Program-made: the position numbers and the translations under genes
Notes under the pieces: model-generated
Told to the model about the DNA's origin: nothing
Databases searched by the model: none
The model's input: only the letters and a program-made list of their open reading frames with translations
From: Clostridiales bacterium
Lineage (GTDB): Bacteria > Bacillota > Clostridia > Saccharofermentanales > Saccharofermentanaceae
NCBI GenBank assembly: GCA_003543635.1
Contig: DNAE01000008.1
Span: 1 to 14,291, forward strand
Length of the DNA: 14,291 nucleotides
Direction: 5' to 3'
Shown: in pieces, positions 6,167 through 13,724 of the stretch
How the letters are laid out: every line of letters begins with the position of its first letter
How positions within the stretch are numbered: position 1 is the stretch's first letter

Positions 6167-8432
6167 AAGACCGGATATGTCCATCTGGGCAGGACCGCTC
6201 ATGGCGTGCCTCCTGGCGATATTGATCGTTTATGCCTCCTGTTTCCTGGCGGTAAAGACGAATGCGAATAACATACTTCCTCAGGATATATCCATGAGGA
6301 CCACCACCTTCGACCAGGGTTTTTATTCCTCCGTATATAACGGGGAGGAGGATGTGGTCACCTTAAAGCCCCTTCTGGAGGATTCCTTTTCCGGCGGCAG
6401 GCTCAAGGCAATAAGACAGGTGGTGGGATACCATGCCGATCCCCTGTTCCTCTATTCGCTCCTGATGGGAAAAGAGACCGCCCATTCCGTCTTGATGATC
6501 GCGTTCTATCTCAGGTTCGGCCTGGCGGCCGGTGCCATGCAGATGCTCCTTGAACGTATCTCTAAGAATTCACGGGTCACAGGGCTGTTATTCTCGCTGA
6601 TATATTCCCTGTCGGGGATAGCCCTGGTGTCTTCGCTCCTTCCGGTCCTCATGAACTTCCTGGTCGTCCTGCCGGTGGCTGTTATGTTCACCCGGGATCT
6701 TGTGAGGAACAGGGATCTTAAGACTGCCGTATATCTTTACATCTCCCTGGTGGTGATGATCGCCACCGGTATTGCGGGGAGCGTGAGCGGTATACCCTTG
6801 ATCATACTGGTTGCGGTATTCTTTGCCCTGGGGGAGGGGAAAAAGACCTCCGAGGTATTTGCGGCCCTGGGGAGGGTCCTGGTATCCGTGTTTTTTGCGG
6901 CGGGCACCGGTATGGTATTCATCGTATGCCAGATCGCAGGCGCCGGAGAGATCTTAGATCTCAAGGAGAGCCTCGAGGATACGAAGCCCGTCTTTACGGT
7001 ATTCGATTTTTTGGTCAACATGACTGACGGTAAGGTTCCCGATGCCTCAGCGGCAGGTGCCGCCCCCGCCTTCGGGACAGGTATCATTATCCTTCTGCTT
7101 CTGGTGCTCTTCTTCCTGAACGGGAAGATCTCCTTCGGCCATAAGGCCTTGTGCGGTATGACCTTCCTCATTATTCTTCTTTCCGGATCGGTGCCCTTTG
7201 TCAACGATCTTTTCTCGCTGTTCGATAACGGCGGTATGTTCCTTTGGTCCAGGTATATCATCCTCGTCATGATGATGATATTAACGGCGGACCTTTCCTT
7301 TGAGATGCTCCCCGGAATAGGCAAGGGGAAGATGTATCTTGCCGCCGCACTGGTCCTGGGGCTCATCATCCTCTCGAATTCCTCGGCTTCCGAGGTCTCT
7401 CCCTCCGTTTTCTCCCTTCTTTATTCCTTCGTCGCGGTGATCTTCTGGACGATCTTTCTCATGGGGAAGGCTGAGGATGAGGGCGTGATAAAAGAGAAAC
7501 TCATGATCGCGGGACTTTTGGGATTCGTGATCAACTTCGCCATATGCCTTGCCCCCGCGACTTTTTCCGGTTCCTTCCTGTTTGCGGACAAGGTGTCCTC
7601 CGACGATAACAACGGGATGTTTTACCTGGATCTGTCGGAGGAGGTCAATGTGCCGCTTTTCGCGGACGACGGTCAGGGATATATCCTGGTGAGGGGTGAT
7701 CTTTCAGAGAAAGTCGATTCCAAGTCCTTCCCGGAGCTCATCGATCTTATGGACGACCAGGCATTTATCAAGGTGCCCGCGTTCACCATATTCAAGGAGG
7801 GGGCGGAGGAACCCGTTCCCGGGCTTTACGAGACAACGGAGCAGAAGGGTTCGGTGATCCTTATGGCGTCTTCGGTGGAACTCGATCAGATCTATTTCGT
7901 ATCCACCTGCCTTGAGGGAAGACAGTACATAACGGAGACATATGAGGAGAACGACAGGGTGACCCTCCTGGAGGGACCCTCCTTTGTAAGGATCTATCCC
8001 ACTTCGGCAACCATGAATGTCAAGACGGCCTTTAAGCAGATGAGCGAAGGCATGAAGGATTTCAGCATATGGAAGGCTGGTCCGGGTCTTGACCGTTTGG
8101 CCTTAAGGCTCGTTGCCATGAAAGACGGCCTCATCAAATCAGACCCGGTGCAGGAGGCGGTCACCGTTGTGACGTCCTATCCCTACGATAAGAACTATAA
8201 TATCCTGAGGAACGGCAAAAAGGCGGCGGACATAACCGTGTTCGATCTTGCCGGAAATCTTGCCTTCGTGGAATCGAGGGGCGGTAATGAGGTCTATGAG
8301 ATCCGCGAGAAGAAAGCGGACCTCATATCGGGAACTGTGATCACCATCCTGTTTGCCGCATCTGTTGCAGGAGGATATTATATGTATAATAAGAAGAATA
8401 TTAAAAGAACGGATACTGATAAGCGTGCTTGA
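6159..8432 (+). CDS. Diverged YfhO-like membrane protein, partner of the upstream YfhO
   Basis: The predicted product has 757 residues. It has one membrane helix near the N-terminus (about 10-31), an outer loop, a run of helices to about residue 480, an extracytoplasmic domain, and a C-terminal helix (GTVITILFAASVAGGYYMY) before a basic tail. Several stretches align with the upstream YfhO protein in the same order, for example ADPLFLYSLL with ASPLNLLCIF, then RFGLAAGAMQMLLE with RAGLASLTMLFFLE, then FSLIYSLSGIAL with FAFSYAFCGWFL. The DLYHQY and SWNTGLG signatures are absent: the equivalent loop reads TFDQGFYSSVYNGEED. It may be a non-catalytic or differently specific partner. The start ATG 6159 has AGGAGA and AAAGG upstream; ATG 6099 would add residues wholly inside the previous gene. 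It overlaps the exonuclease gene by eight bases. Confidence 0.7.
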   Translation: MAKRPDMSIWAGPLMACLLAILIVYASCFLAVKTNANNILPQDISMRTTTFDQGFYSSVYNGEEDVVTLKPLLEDSFSGGRLKAIRQVVGYHADPLFLYSLLMGKETAHSVLMIAFYLRFGLAAGAMQMLLERISKNSRVTGLLFSLIYSLSGIALVSSLLPVLMNFLVVLPVAVMFTRDLVRNRDLKTAVYLYISLVVMIATGIAGSVSGIPLIILVAVFFALGEGKKTSEVFAALGRVLVSVFFAAGTGMVFIVCQIAGAGEILDLKESLEDTKPVFTVFDFLVNMTDGKVPDASAAGAAPAFGTGIIILLLLVLFFLNGKISFGHKALCGMTFLIILLSGSVPFVNDLFSLFDNGGMFLWSRYIILVMMMILTADLSFEMLPGIGKGKMYLAAALVLGLIILSNSSASEVSPSVFSLLYSFVAVIFWTIFLMGKAEDEGVIKEKLMIAGLLGFVINFAICLAPATFSGSFLFADKVSSDDNNGMFYLDLSEEVNVPLFADDGQGYILVRGDLSEKVDSKSFPELIDLMDDQAFIKVPAFTIFKEGAEEPVPGLYETTEQKGSVILMASSVELDQIYFVSTCLEGRQYITETYEENDRVTLLEGPSFVRIYPTSATMNVKTAFKQMSEGMKDFSIWKAGPGLDRLALRLVAMKDGLIKSDPVQEAVTVVTSYPYDKNYNILRNGKKAADITVFDLAGNLAFVESRGGNEVYEIREKKADLISGTVITILFAASVAGGYYMYNKKNIKRTDTDKRA

Positions 8433-9402
8433 CAGAACGATTCAAAACGGAACTGTATTTGTCGTCTTCGACATGGAGTGGAATCAGCCTTTCTGCGGAA
8501 AGGAATACGATTTCGACGTGTCTGAACTGAACGGCGAGATAATAGAGATCGGAGCGGTAAGATACGAGTATAACGACGGTACCATAGAGAAGACCGGCGT
8601 CTTTTCCTGTGATATCAAACCCGTAAAGTACAGAAAGCTCCATTTTCATGTTAAGAAGATAACCCATAAGACCAACAAGGACCTTAATAACGGCGAATCC
8701 TTTGAGACGGCCTACCGTAAGTTCAGGGAGTTTTGTCCCGAGGGGGCCATCCTTGCGGGATGGGGCAACTCGGACCCCGATATGCTCAAGATGAACCTTA
8801 AGTTCTTCGGTATGGACCATAAGCTCAACCGTTTCTTCATAGATGTGCAGCCTGTATTCTCATATTTTTCCGGAGATCGGGGCGTACAGAGAAGTGTCGA
8901 ATATGCCGTGGATCACTACGGTATCCCCAAGAAAGACATGTTCCACAGTGCCACCGCAGATGCGGAATACACGGGGGAGATCCTGAAGAGGATCTTCGAC
9001 TGTAACAAGACTTCTGAGGTCTTAAGCGTTCTGGCAAGTTCCGCCATCGATCCGGATATAAAGAGGGAGTATGTCAATGTGGGTTCCCCGGCTAAGACGG
9101 TGGAGCAGGCGATCTCCCTGGTGGAAGGGCAGAAGCGGGTGTGTCCCATCTGCGGAGGGGAGCTTTTTACGGAGATATCGGAGTTCCGCATCAGAAAGTC
9201 CTGTTACGCACTTTATTCCTGCGGTGAGCACGGAGATCTGTTCTCCAGGATAAGGATCAAGAAGAATAAGGAAGGGGACTACTACGCTTCCTCCGTCATA
9301 AGACTCGCCACCCAGAACGACTACTTCCTGGTCGCCTCCAAAAGAGAGGAGTTCTCGAAGTTCGGAATAAAGGGTGAACCAAGAGTCGAAAATGATGAAT
9401 AA
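8425..9402 (+). CDS. DEDDh-type 3'-5' exonuclease with C-terminal cysteine cluster
   Basis: This is a probable 3'-5' nucleic acid exonuclease of the RNase T/DnaQ fold, closest in style to KapD/ERI-1-like proteins. Numbered from GTG 8425, Exo I is VFDMEW (D16, E18), Exo II is GWGNSDPDML (Asp near 117-119), and Exo III is HSATADAEYTG (H174, D179). The full DEDDh set therefore appears present. After the catalytic domain (to about 190) comes a linker, then CPIC (240-243) with C260, C266 and H269, which could bind zinc. The product is about 325 residues, longer than a bare exonuclease domain. GTG 8425 overlaps the previous stop (GTGCTTGA) with only a weak ribosome site, so expression may depend on coupling. 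The TTG at 8353 would place 24 unlike residues in front. Whether the substrate is RNA or DNA is unknown. Confidence 0.8.
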   Translation: MLDRTIQNGTVFVVFDMEWNQPFCGKEYDFDVSELNGEIIEIGAVRYEYNDGTIEKTGVFSCDIKPVKYRKLHFHVKKITHKTNKDLNNGESFETAYRKFREFCPEGAILAGWGNSDPDMLKMNLKFFGMDHKLNRFFIDVQPVFSYFSGDRGVQRSVEYAVDHYGIPKKDMFHSATADAEYTGEILKRIFDCNKTSEVLSVLASSAIDPDIKREYVNVGSPAKTVEQAISLVEGQKRVCPICGGELFTEISEFRIRKSCYALYSCGEHGDLFSRIRIKKNKEGDYYASSVIRLATQNDYFLVASKREEFSKFGIKGEPRVENDE

Positions 9403-9450
9403 ATTGTGAAGAAAAAATGTATATTTGGTGATAATAGTCAAAATATTTTA

Positions 9451-9479
9451 TTGAAATTGTATTGGCCATGCCTTATAAT
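9451..9479 (+). promoter_or_regulatory. Near-consensus sigma-A-type promoter for the PilX-like gene
   Basis: TTGAAA at 9451-9456 and TATAAT at 9474-9479 are separated by exactly 17 bases. The expected start site is near 9486, giving a leader of about 65 bases. The gene's ribosome site AAGGAAGG lies at about 9535-9542, ten bases before the ATG. This is the best promoter in the window and implies strong, independent transcription of the downstream gene. I saw no riboswitch-like structure in the leader. Confidence 0.8.
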
Positions 9480-9551
9480 GTACGTAATTTATTAGGTATA
9501 ACTATGTGTAGAACCACGAATGTAAAAATTTTTTAAGGAAGGGTCTTTACT

Positions 9552-11450
9552 ATGCGCAAGATATTTGCCGGCAAGAAAGGAACAAAGAAGAAGGGTGTAA
9601 TCCTCCTTACGGTTGTCTTCATCTTAGCTGTTGCTCTGATCTTCATCGTCTCGGCGTTGACGCTCACCACAGCCACCAGATCCAGACTTTACGAGCATGC
9701 GTTTGAGAACCAGGCAAGACTTACAGTCACATCCGTAGCCGAGTCTTTCTATCAGGCTCTCATGGCTCAGGAGATTCCTGACTCCACCATAACGGGTCTT
9801 ATCGGTAAGACGATCAACGTTACCGGTTCCATGCCCGGCATGACAGGCGACCCCGATAACTATACAACGGCTGCGTTCTCACGTGTCGGCGGCGGTGTTA
9901 AGATCCACTTTACTACGAGGATCGGAGACTCCATTGAGTGCTGCGACATGATCCTTAAGTCTACACCTCCCGAGAGAACACCCAGCGGATTCAGCCGTCA
10001 GCTCACCCTCGGTAACGGTGCTAACCTTGTTCGTACGAACGTAGGTCAAGACCTTTCGGGCGGACGCTACGATAGCTCCGAGAATATCGTATTCTCTTAC
10101 GGCGACATTCAGGATGACCACGGTTCCATCAATATCTATTCCGACTTTATTTCCCTCGGAACCTTCTTCTCCGATGGTAATACTTTCTATGGTGATGCTG
10201 TCTTCATCGGTTCTGATGCCGGATACGGAATCGCCGACAGTAACTTGAATTTTGCCGATTCTGATACAGGTGCGGCTTATTTCATCAACTGTGATAATGC
10301 TTTCTACTATAAGAACAGTACTTCCGTAACTCCCATTACTACGAGCAATGTCTCAAGTAATGACTATGCAAGATCAAGATCCTATACAAACGGAACCCTT
10401 GTATTCTATAACTGCGATAACGTTACCCTCGGAGGTAATGCCATCGGCAATGCTGAGGCTGTCTACTATTATGATAATGTGGATTCCTTCAACTTCTCAG
10501 GTGAAGATGAAGATGATATCATCGACATGATCGCAGAAGGCGATGATGAAGATATCGACACAAAGATCACCGACTATATCGGTATGTATGATTCACTCTA
10601 TGATGAAGATGGTAATCTCATCGATCAGGAGACACCCGATGCATGGGATGAAGTTGCTTCTGAGCTGAACTGGTCTTCCAGAACATTCACATCCATGTCC
10701 GTTAACAAGCCCACCGGCTCATATGACGTTGCACCCGGTAACTACAAGATCTCCGGAACAATGGGCGGCATGGACGTAGCTCCCGTATTTAACATCGACC
10801 TTTCCGCAGGTGATTATACTTTCTACATTAACGATAACCTCTCCATCGAGGGTGGTATGTTCAGGGTTATCAACGGTGCTCCCAACAGCTACAAGTGCAC
10901 CTTCGTAATCGCAAAGGATAAGTACCTTGAGATCGGTATCAACAATTCTCATAATGTTTGCGGTATCGTTTCCGCTAACTGCTTCCCTTCAGTAGCACTG
11001 GATAATGACGGAACAGGTTATACTTATGCAAACCTTAACCAGAATATCTCCCCCTGCGTATTCATATACAGCATGGGTGCAACTGTTGGAACTGAATTGA
11101 ATGACCCTGCAAGGTTTGCAACGGGTGGTGACTCCACTGCAAACCTCGGACAGATCAGACTGTCCAGTTCCAGCGGAATGTCCAAGCTCGTAGCATATGT
11201 CGGACTCTATCCTTCCACTGACGGAGCAGGAGACGGCGGTGCCCTTACGGTTACCGATGGCGGTAGTGCTATGGTATTCGGAAGGATCGAAGCGAATGCT
11301 ATCGGTGCTGCTCGAGGCAGTAACCTCAACCTTCCTTACTGTGTTGAGCCCAACCACGATACGCCTATGGTACCTTTCCAGGCCATCAACTCCCAGTACG
11401 AACTCTATGACTTCCAGTACTATTCAGTTGCAGTTTCTACGCCTTCATGA
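9552..11450 (+). CDS. Large secreted or surface protein with PilX-like N-terminus
   Basis: The predicted product has 632 residues. A basic leader (residues 1-15, ending KKKG) is followed by one long hydrophobic helix (VILLTVVFILAVALIFIVSA, 16-35) and the amphipathic continuation TLTTATRSRLYEHAFENQAR. This pattern resembles PilX-type minor pilins, which would be cut after G15; the classical Glu at position +5 is missing. The rest is rich in Asn, Ser, Thr, Gly, Asp and Tyr and poor in Lys, typical of an exported protein. It contains repetitive strand-like stretches (VFIGSDAGYG, YFINCDNAFYY, LVFYNCDNVTLGG) that suggest a beta-solenoid, and an acidic segment near 317-338. Codons end in T more often than in the neighbouring genes. 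It is monocistronic, with its own strong promoter and terminator and no pilus assembly genes nearby. It is not recognised beyond the N-terminus; a structural surface or extracellular matrix protein is an inference. Confidence 0.65.
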   Translation: MRKIFAGKKGTKKKGVILLTVVFILAVALIFIVSALTLTTATRSRLYEHAFENQARLTVTSVAESFYQALMAQEIPDSTITGLIGKTINVTGSMPGMTGDPDNYTTAAFSRVGGGVKIHFTTRIGDSIECCDMILKSTPPERTPSGFSRQLTLGNGANLVRTNVGQDLSGGRYDSSENIVFSYGDIQDDHGSINIYSDFISLGTFFSDGNTFYGDAVFIGSDAGYGIADSNLNFADSDTGAAYFINCDNAFYYKNSTSVTPITTSNVSSNDYARSRSYTNGTLVFYNCDNVTLGGNAIGNAEAVYYYDNVDSFNFSGEDEDDIIDMIAEGDDEDIDTKITDYIGMYDSLYDEDGNLIDQETPDAWDEVASELNWSSRTFTSMSVNKPTGSYDVAPGNYKISGTMGGMDVAPVFNIDLSAGDYTFYINDNLSIEGGMFRVINGAPNSYKCTFVIAKDKYLEIGINNSHNVCGIVSANCFPSVALDNDGTGYTYANLNQNISPCVFIYSMGATVGTELNDPARFATGGDSTANLGQIRLSSSSGMSKLVAYVGLYPSTDGAGDGGALTVTDGGSAMVFGRIEANAIGAARGSNLNLPYCVEPNHDTPMVPFQAINSQYELYDFQYYSVAVSTPS

Positions 11451-11470
11451 GTTGATTGATCAAACATAAC

Positions 11471-11504
11471 AAAAGCGGTTGCCCGAAAGAGCAACCGCTT
11501 TTTT
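11471..11504. terminator. Bidirectional intrinsic terminator between convergent genes
   Basis: A 12-bp stem (AAAAGCGGTTGC at 11471-11482, complement at 11491-11502) closes an 8-base loop and is followed by a T-run on the plus strand. On the minus strand the complement ends in TTTTGTT. It lies 20 bases after the PilX-like stop and about 19 bases beyond the stop of the minus-strand YedF-like gene, so it can end both operons. Confidence 0.9.
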
Positions 11505-11522
11505 ATTATGATCCCTTTATGA

Positions 11523-11939
11523 TCATTCGATTATTATGGAAGGGGGATTCTCCAATATCAATTCAATGATGGCTGAGGCGGAATAAAGAGCAAGCTCTTC
11601 GCTGCTTTCTATGTCTGCCATGTAATATGAGGCACTGTCCTTACAAATGGCGTGAGCTTCTGACTTGTAGACTATCAGGTCGTGAAGGACGGAGGAAAGA
11701 TCGTTATCCTTATCCAGCAGCTTTGTGGCGCTGTCCGTAATGATGAGCATACCGATGGTACGGTCGGAGTTCCTAAGCTCGCTTAAGAAGGTCCTTAAAA
11801 GATCTCTGCCGTTCTCATTATCCGAAGAATAGTAGTCATGCTTTATAAGTACGGTAACGGCATCGTTTCCGCTCTTAACTTCCATCTCCGGGAAGACTTC
11901 ATATTCCGTGGCATTCTCATTTCTTTGAATTGGTTTCAT
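11523..11939 (-). CDS. DsrE/YedF-like small protein
   Basis: The predicted product has 138 residues. From about residue 28 the pattern VTVLIKHDYYSSD, GRDLLRTFLSEL, then IGMLIITDSATKLL and AHAICKDSASYY follows the C-terminal DsrE-like domain of YedF-type sulfurtransferase-like proteins. In those, a G-x-x-L-[ML]-x-x-F helix, an N/D-x-[GA]-x-K-L turn and a CGTC(L)-type cysteine site occur in the same order. Here a single cysteine (C99) occupies that site, and the N-terminal TusA-like domain of full YedF is absent. A sulfur-relay or redox role is thus only suggested. The start ATG 11939 has AGGAG eight bases upstream; the GTG at 11948 lies inside that ribosome site. It overlaps the end of the preceding gene by 23 bases and is last in the yebC operon. 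Similarity is weak enough that another alpha/beta fold is possible. Confidence 0.5.
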   Translation of the reverse strand: MKPIQRNENATEYEVFPEMEVKSGNDAVTVLIKHDYYSSDNENGRDLLRTFLSELRNSDRTIGMLIITDSATKLLDKDNDLSSVLHDLIVYKSEAHAICKDSASYYMADIESSEELALYSASAIIELILENPPSIIIE

Positions 11940-12678
11940 CAAAATCACTCCTGTCGGCTGATAAGAATCTCATGGAACGCTGGATGGCATTCTTACTGTT
12001 GCCCCAAGGCTTATCGGCGTTCCTGTAATCAAACTTCAATGTGAACCATTCCACATCGGCGATAAGTTCGGCAAAGGATCTTTCCGTATTACCGGCTATG
12101 GCCGTCGCCAGATCCGCGGCATCATTCTGGGAAAGGTGAGAGGCAGCAGCTCTGAAGAGCAGTGCCGTATGGGGAAGACAGTGCACCTTATTGTTGGAAA
12201 ATTTAGCTCTGAAGTCGCTGTCCTTGGAGAACAGATACATAATGACCTCGAGGTATCTGTCCATTGTGTAGTTGGTCTTATCGCAGATGGGGCATGTCTT
12301 GACCCTTCCCTCGATCTTATCGGCGATCTTGTTGAATGCGGTCTTGTACTCCCCTGATCTGCCCTTGATAAGGCCTGCCTTGGCGGGGATCGCATTCCTG
12401 ATCTGCTTGGTAAGGTCGTCGTTCATATCCTTTAGATGGGTATGGAGCATGAGACCCAGGCCGAGCCTTGCGGTCTCCTTCCGGTTGAGCTTACCCATAT
12501 GCTCCGGGCAAAATCCGCTCTTATTTGTCTCGACCCTGTTATCGGGCTCCATGAGGGATGGTCCCAGATAGTAATCCAGATAGTCGTTCTCTGCTTTGTC
12601 CTTAAGGATGCAGAGGGGACAGACACATTCCTTTTCATATGCCTCGTTAACGGGTATGGTGTATATCTTTTCGATCAT
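11917..12678 (-). CDS. DUF6062-type protein with duplicated CxxC...CxxH module
   Basis: The predicted product has 253 residues. The start (EKIYTIPVNEAYEKECVCPLC), the segment YYLGPSLMEPDNRVETN, the central TCPICDKTNYTMDRYL and the end WFTLKFDYRNADKPWGNSKNA match my recollection of the clostridial DUF6062 family, which has no assigned function. Two similar cysteine modules are visible. The first is CPLC at 20-23 with CPEH at 57-60; the second is CPIC at 129-132 with CLPH at 167-170, with almost identical spacing (34 and 35 residues between the second and third cysteines). This suggests internal duplication and metal binding. No signal peptide or membrane helix is seen, so it is probably cytoplasmic. 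ATG 12678 overlaps the stop of the P-loop gene (ATGA), and its AAGGAGG lies inside that gene, so translation is likely coupled. Confidence 0.8.
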   Translation of the reverse strand: MIEKIYTIPVNEAYEKECVCPLCILKDKAENDYLDYYLGPSLMEPDNRVETNKSGFCPEHMGKLNRKETARLGLGLMLHTHLKDMNDDLTKQIRNAIPAKAGLIKGRSGEYKTAFNKIADKIEGRVKTCPICDKTNYTMDRYLEVIMYLFSKDSDFRAKFSNNKVHCLPHTALLFRAAASHLSQNDAADLATAIAGNTERSFAELIADVEWFTLKFDYRNADKPWGNSKNAIQRSMRFLSADRSDFDETNSKK

Positions 12679-13709
12679 AATGCCTCCTTGTGGTGGAGCA
12701 CTCTGACAGCTCTGACATTGACGGCGACCGTCGTTATGGAGGTGTATTCCTCGATGGCATTGCCGAGCTTCTGCTGTGCTTCCAGTAGTATCTTTTGAGC
12801 ATCAAATCCGTAAAGGAGAGATATCTCGATGGAGAATACGACGCCGATGGTCCTTTTCTCGGTCTTGAATCCGAGGACTTCTCCGAATCCGTCGATATCC
12901 TTCAGTACTATCTTGATAAGGTCCAGAAGAGCATCGTCGGAAATGGAATAGGAACCCAGTGAGGAGAAGGTGGGACGCACCATGGTCCTCTCCGAATCTC
13001 CGGGGGGCAGGTCGTCCTGCCGGTCGATATCGAGCCTTTGCCTGAGCCTGTTCCAGGGATCGGAGAAATAGCCGGAGAATTCATGCTTGATCTCCATACT
13101 GGGGACGGGGATGGTGTGCATGCCCTCGTGCATTCTGGTACTACGGGCATTCCTTCGTTCCTCTTCCGTGGAAACGTCCTCGATCCTGATAAGCATGGAG
13201 GGAGGGTTGAGCCAAAGGTTCGTGGTTATCTTGGAGAGCATGGAATCCGAGGTCCCGAGGATCATGAGGGCAGCGGGTCTGCATTCGAGCAGGGCCCTTC
13301 TCATGACGGAGGATCTCGTTTGATCCACGAAGATGGCCTGCCTCACGGATTCCATCTTCGTGGGGGCCTTCTTAGCTGAAGTGCCCGCCACTATACGGCT
13401 TCCGTTGATGAGCAGACCGTCGTCGATTATGAATGATATGTTGTTGTTGCGGGCAACGGAGATCGCCCTGGTACTCTTACCGGTACCCGATTGTCCGACA
13501 AAGGCGACTATGGCGATCTTGGATAATTCCTCCCGGGTCAGTGCCTCGCTTGAAAGGATCTGATCCACCGTAAGTTCAGAAGTGTTCCTGTGATTTCTGG
13601 ACTCGGAATTGAGTTCGATCTTCTTAAGGGTAGATCGAAGCTCCGGGATCAAAGTCCCCCTTCTGGGATTTACGGTCTGGTTACCGTTGTAATCGTCTCT
13701 TGCAGACAA
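12675..13709 (-). CDS. P-loop NTPase fused to a C-terminal Asp23/Gls24-like domain
   Basis: The predicted product has 344 residues. Residues 1-60 are polar. A Walker A motif GQSGTGKST lies at 72-80 after a hydrophobic strand (IAIVAFV), followed by SFIIDDGLLI at 92-101, a possible Walker B or substrate strand. Further alpha/beta segments follow (AALMILGTSDSML, then MLIRIEDV, then IPVPSMEIKHEFSGYF). From about 257 the tail changes character: DLIKIVLKDIDGFGEVLGF, GVVFSIEISLLYG, a helix, then VAVNVRAVRVL. This matches the order of elements in the Asp23/Gls24 fold (helix, strand, a Y-G turn, helix, V-x-V-N-V-x-[AV]-x-x-V). Asp23 proteins usually stand alone at about 110-150 residues. The function of the fusion is unknown. 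The TTG start at 13709 has GGAGGTG six bases upstream. It lies 15 bases after the yebC stop. Confidence 0.7.
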   Translation of the reverse strand: MSARDDYNGNQTVNPRRGTLIPELRSTLKKIELNSESRNHRNTSELTVDQILSSEALTREELSKIAIVAFVGQSGTGKSTRAISVARNNNISFIIDDGLLINGSRIVAGTSAKKAPTKMESVRQAIFVDQTRSSVMRRALLECRPAALMILGTSDSMLSKITTNLWLNPPSMLIRIEDVSTEEERRNARSTRMHEGMHTIPVPSMEIKHEFSGYFSDPWNRLRQRLDIDRQDDLPPGDSERTMVRPTFSSLGSYSISDDALLDLIKIVLKDIDGFGEVLGFKTEKRTIGVVFSIEISLLYGFDAQKILLEAQQKLGNAIEEYTSITTVAVNVRAVRVLHHKEAL

Positions 13710-13724
13710 GATTCACCTCCGGGA

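Noticed and set aside
6737..7369. 210-residue minus-strand frame inside the second YfhO-like gene
   Set aside because: Antisense to membrane-helix codons, no motif, no ribosome site.
8353..8424. TTG at 8353 as the exonuclease start
   Set aside because: It would add 24 residues unlike any exonuclease N-terminus and lies deep inside the previous gene; GTG 8425 fits the overlap pattern better.
9403..9450. Terminator after the exonuclease gene
   Set aside because: AT-rich, but no GC-rich hairpin followed by a T-run could be found.
9486..9551. Possible riboswitch in the leader of the PilX-like gene
   Set aside because: About 65 AT-rich bases with no paired elements or conserved riboswitch core that I can see.
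11940..11948. GTG at 11948 as the start of the YedF-like gene
   Set aside because: It falls inside the AGGAGTG ribosome site itself, while ATG 11939 is correctly spaced.
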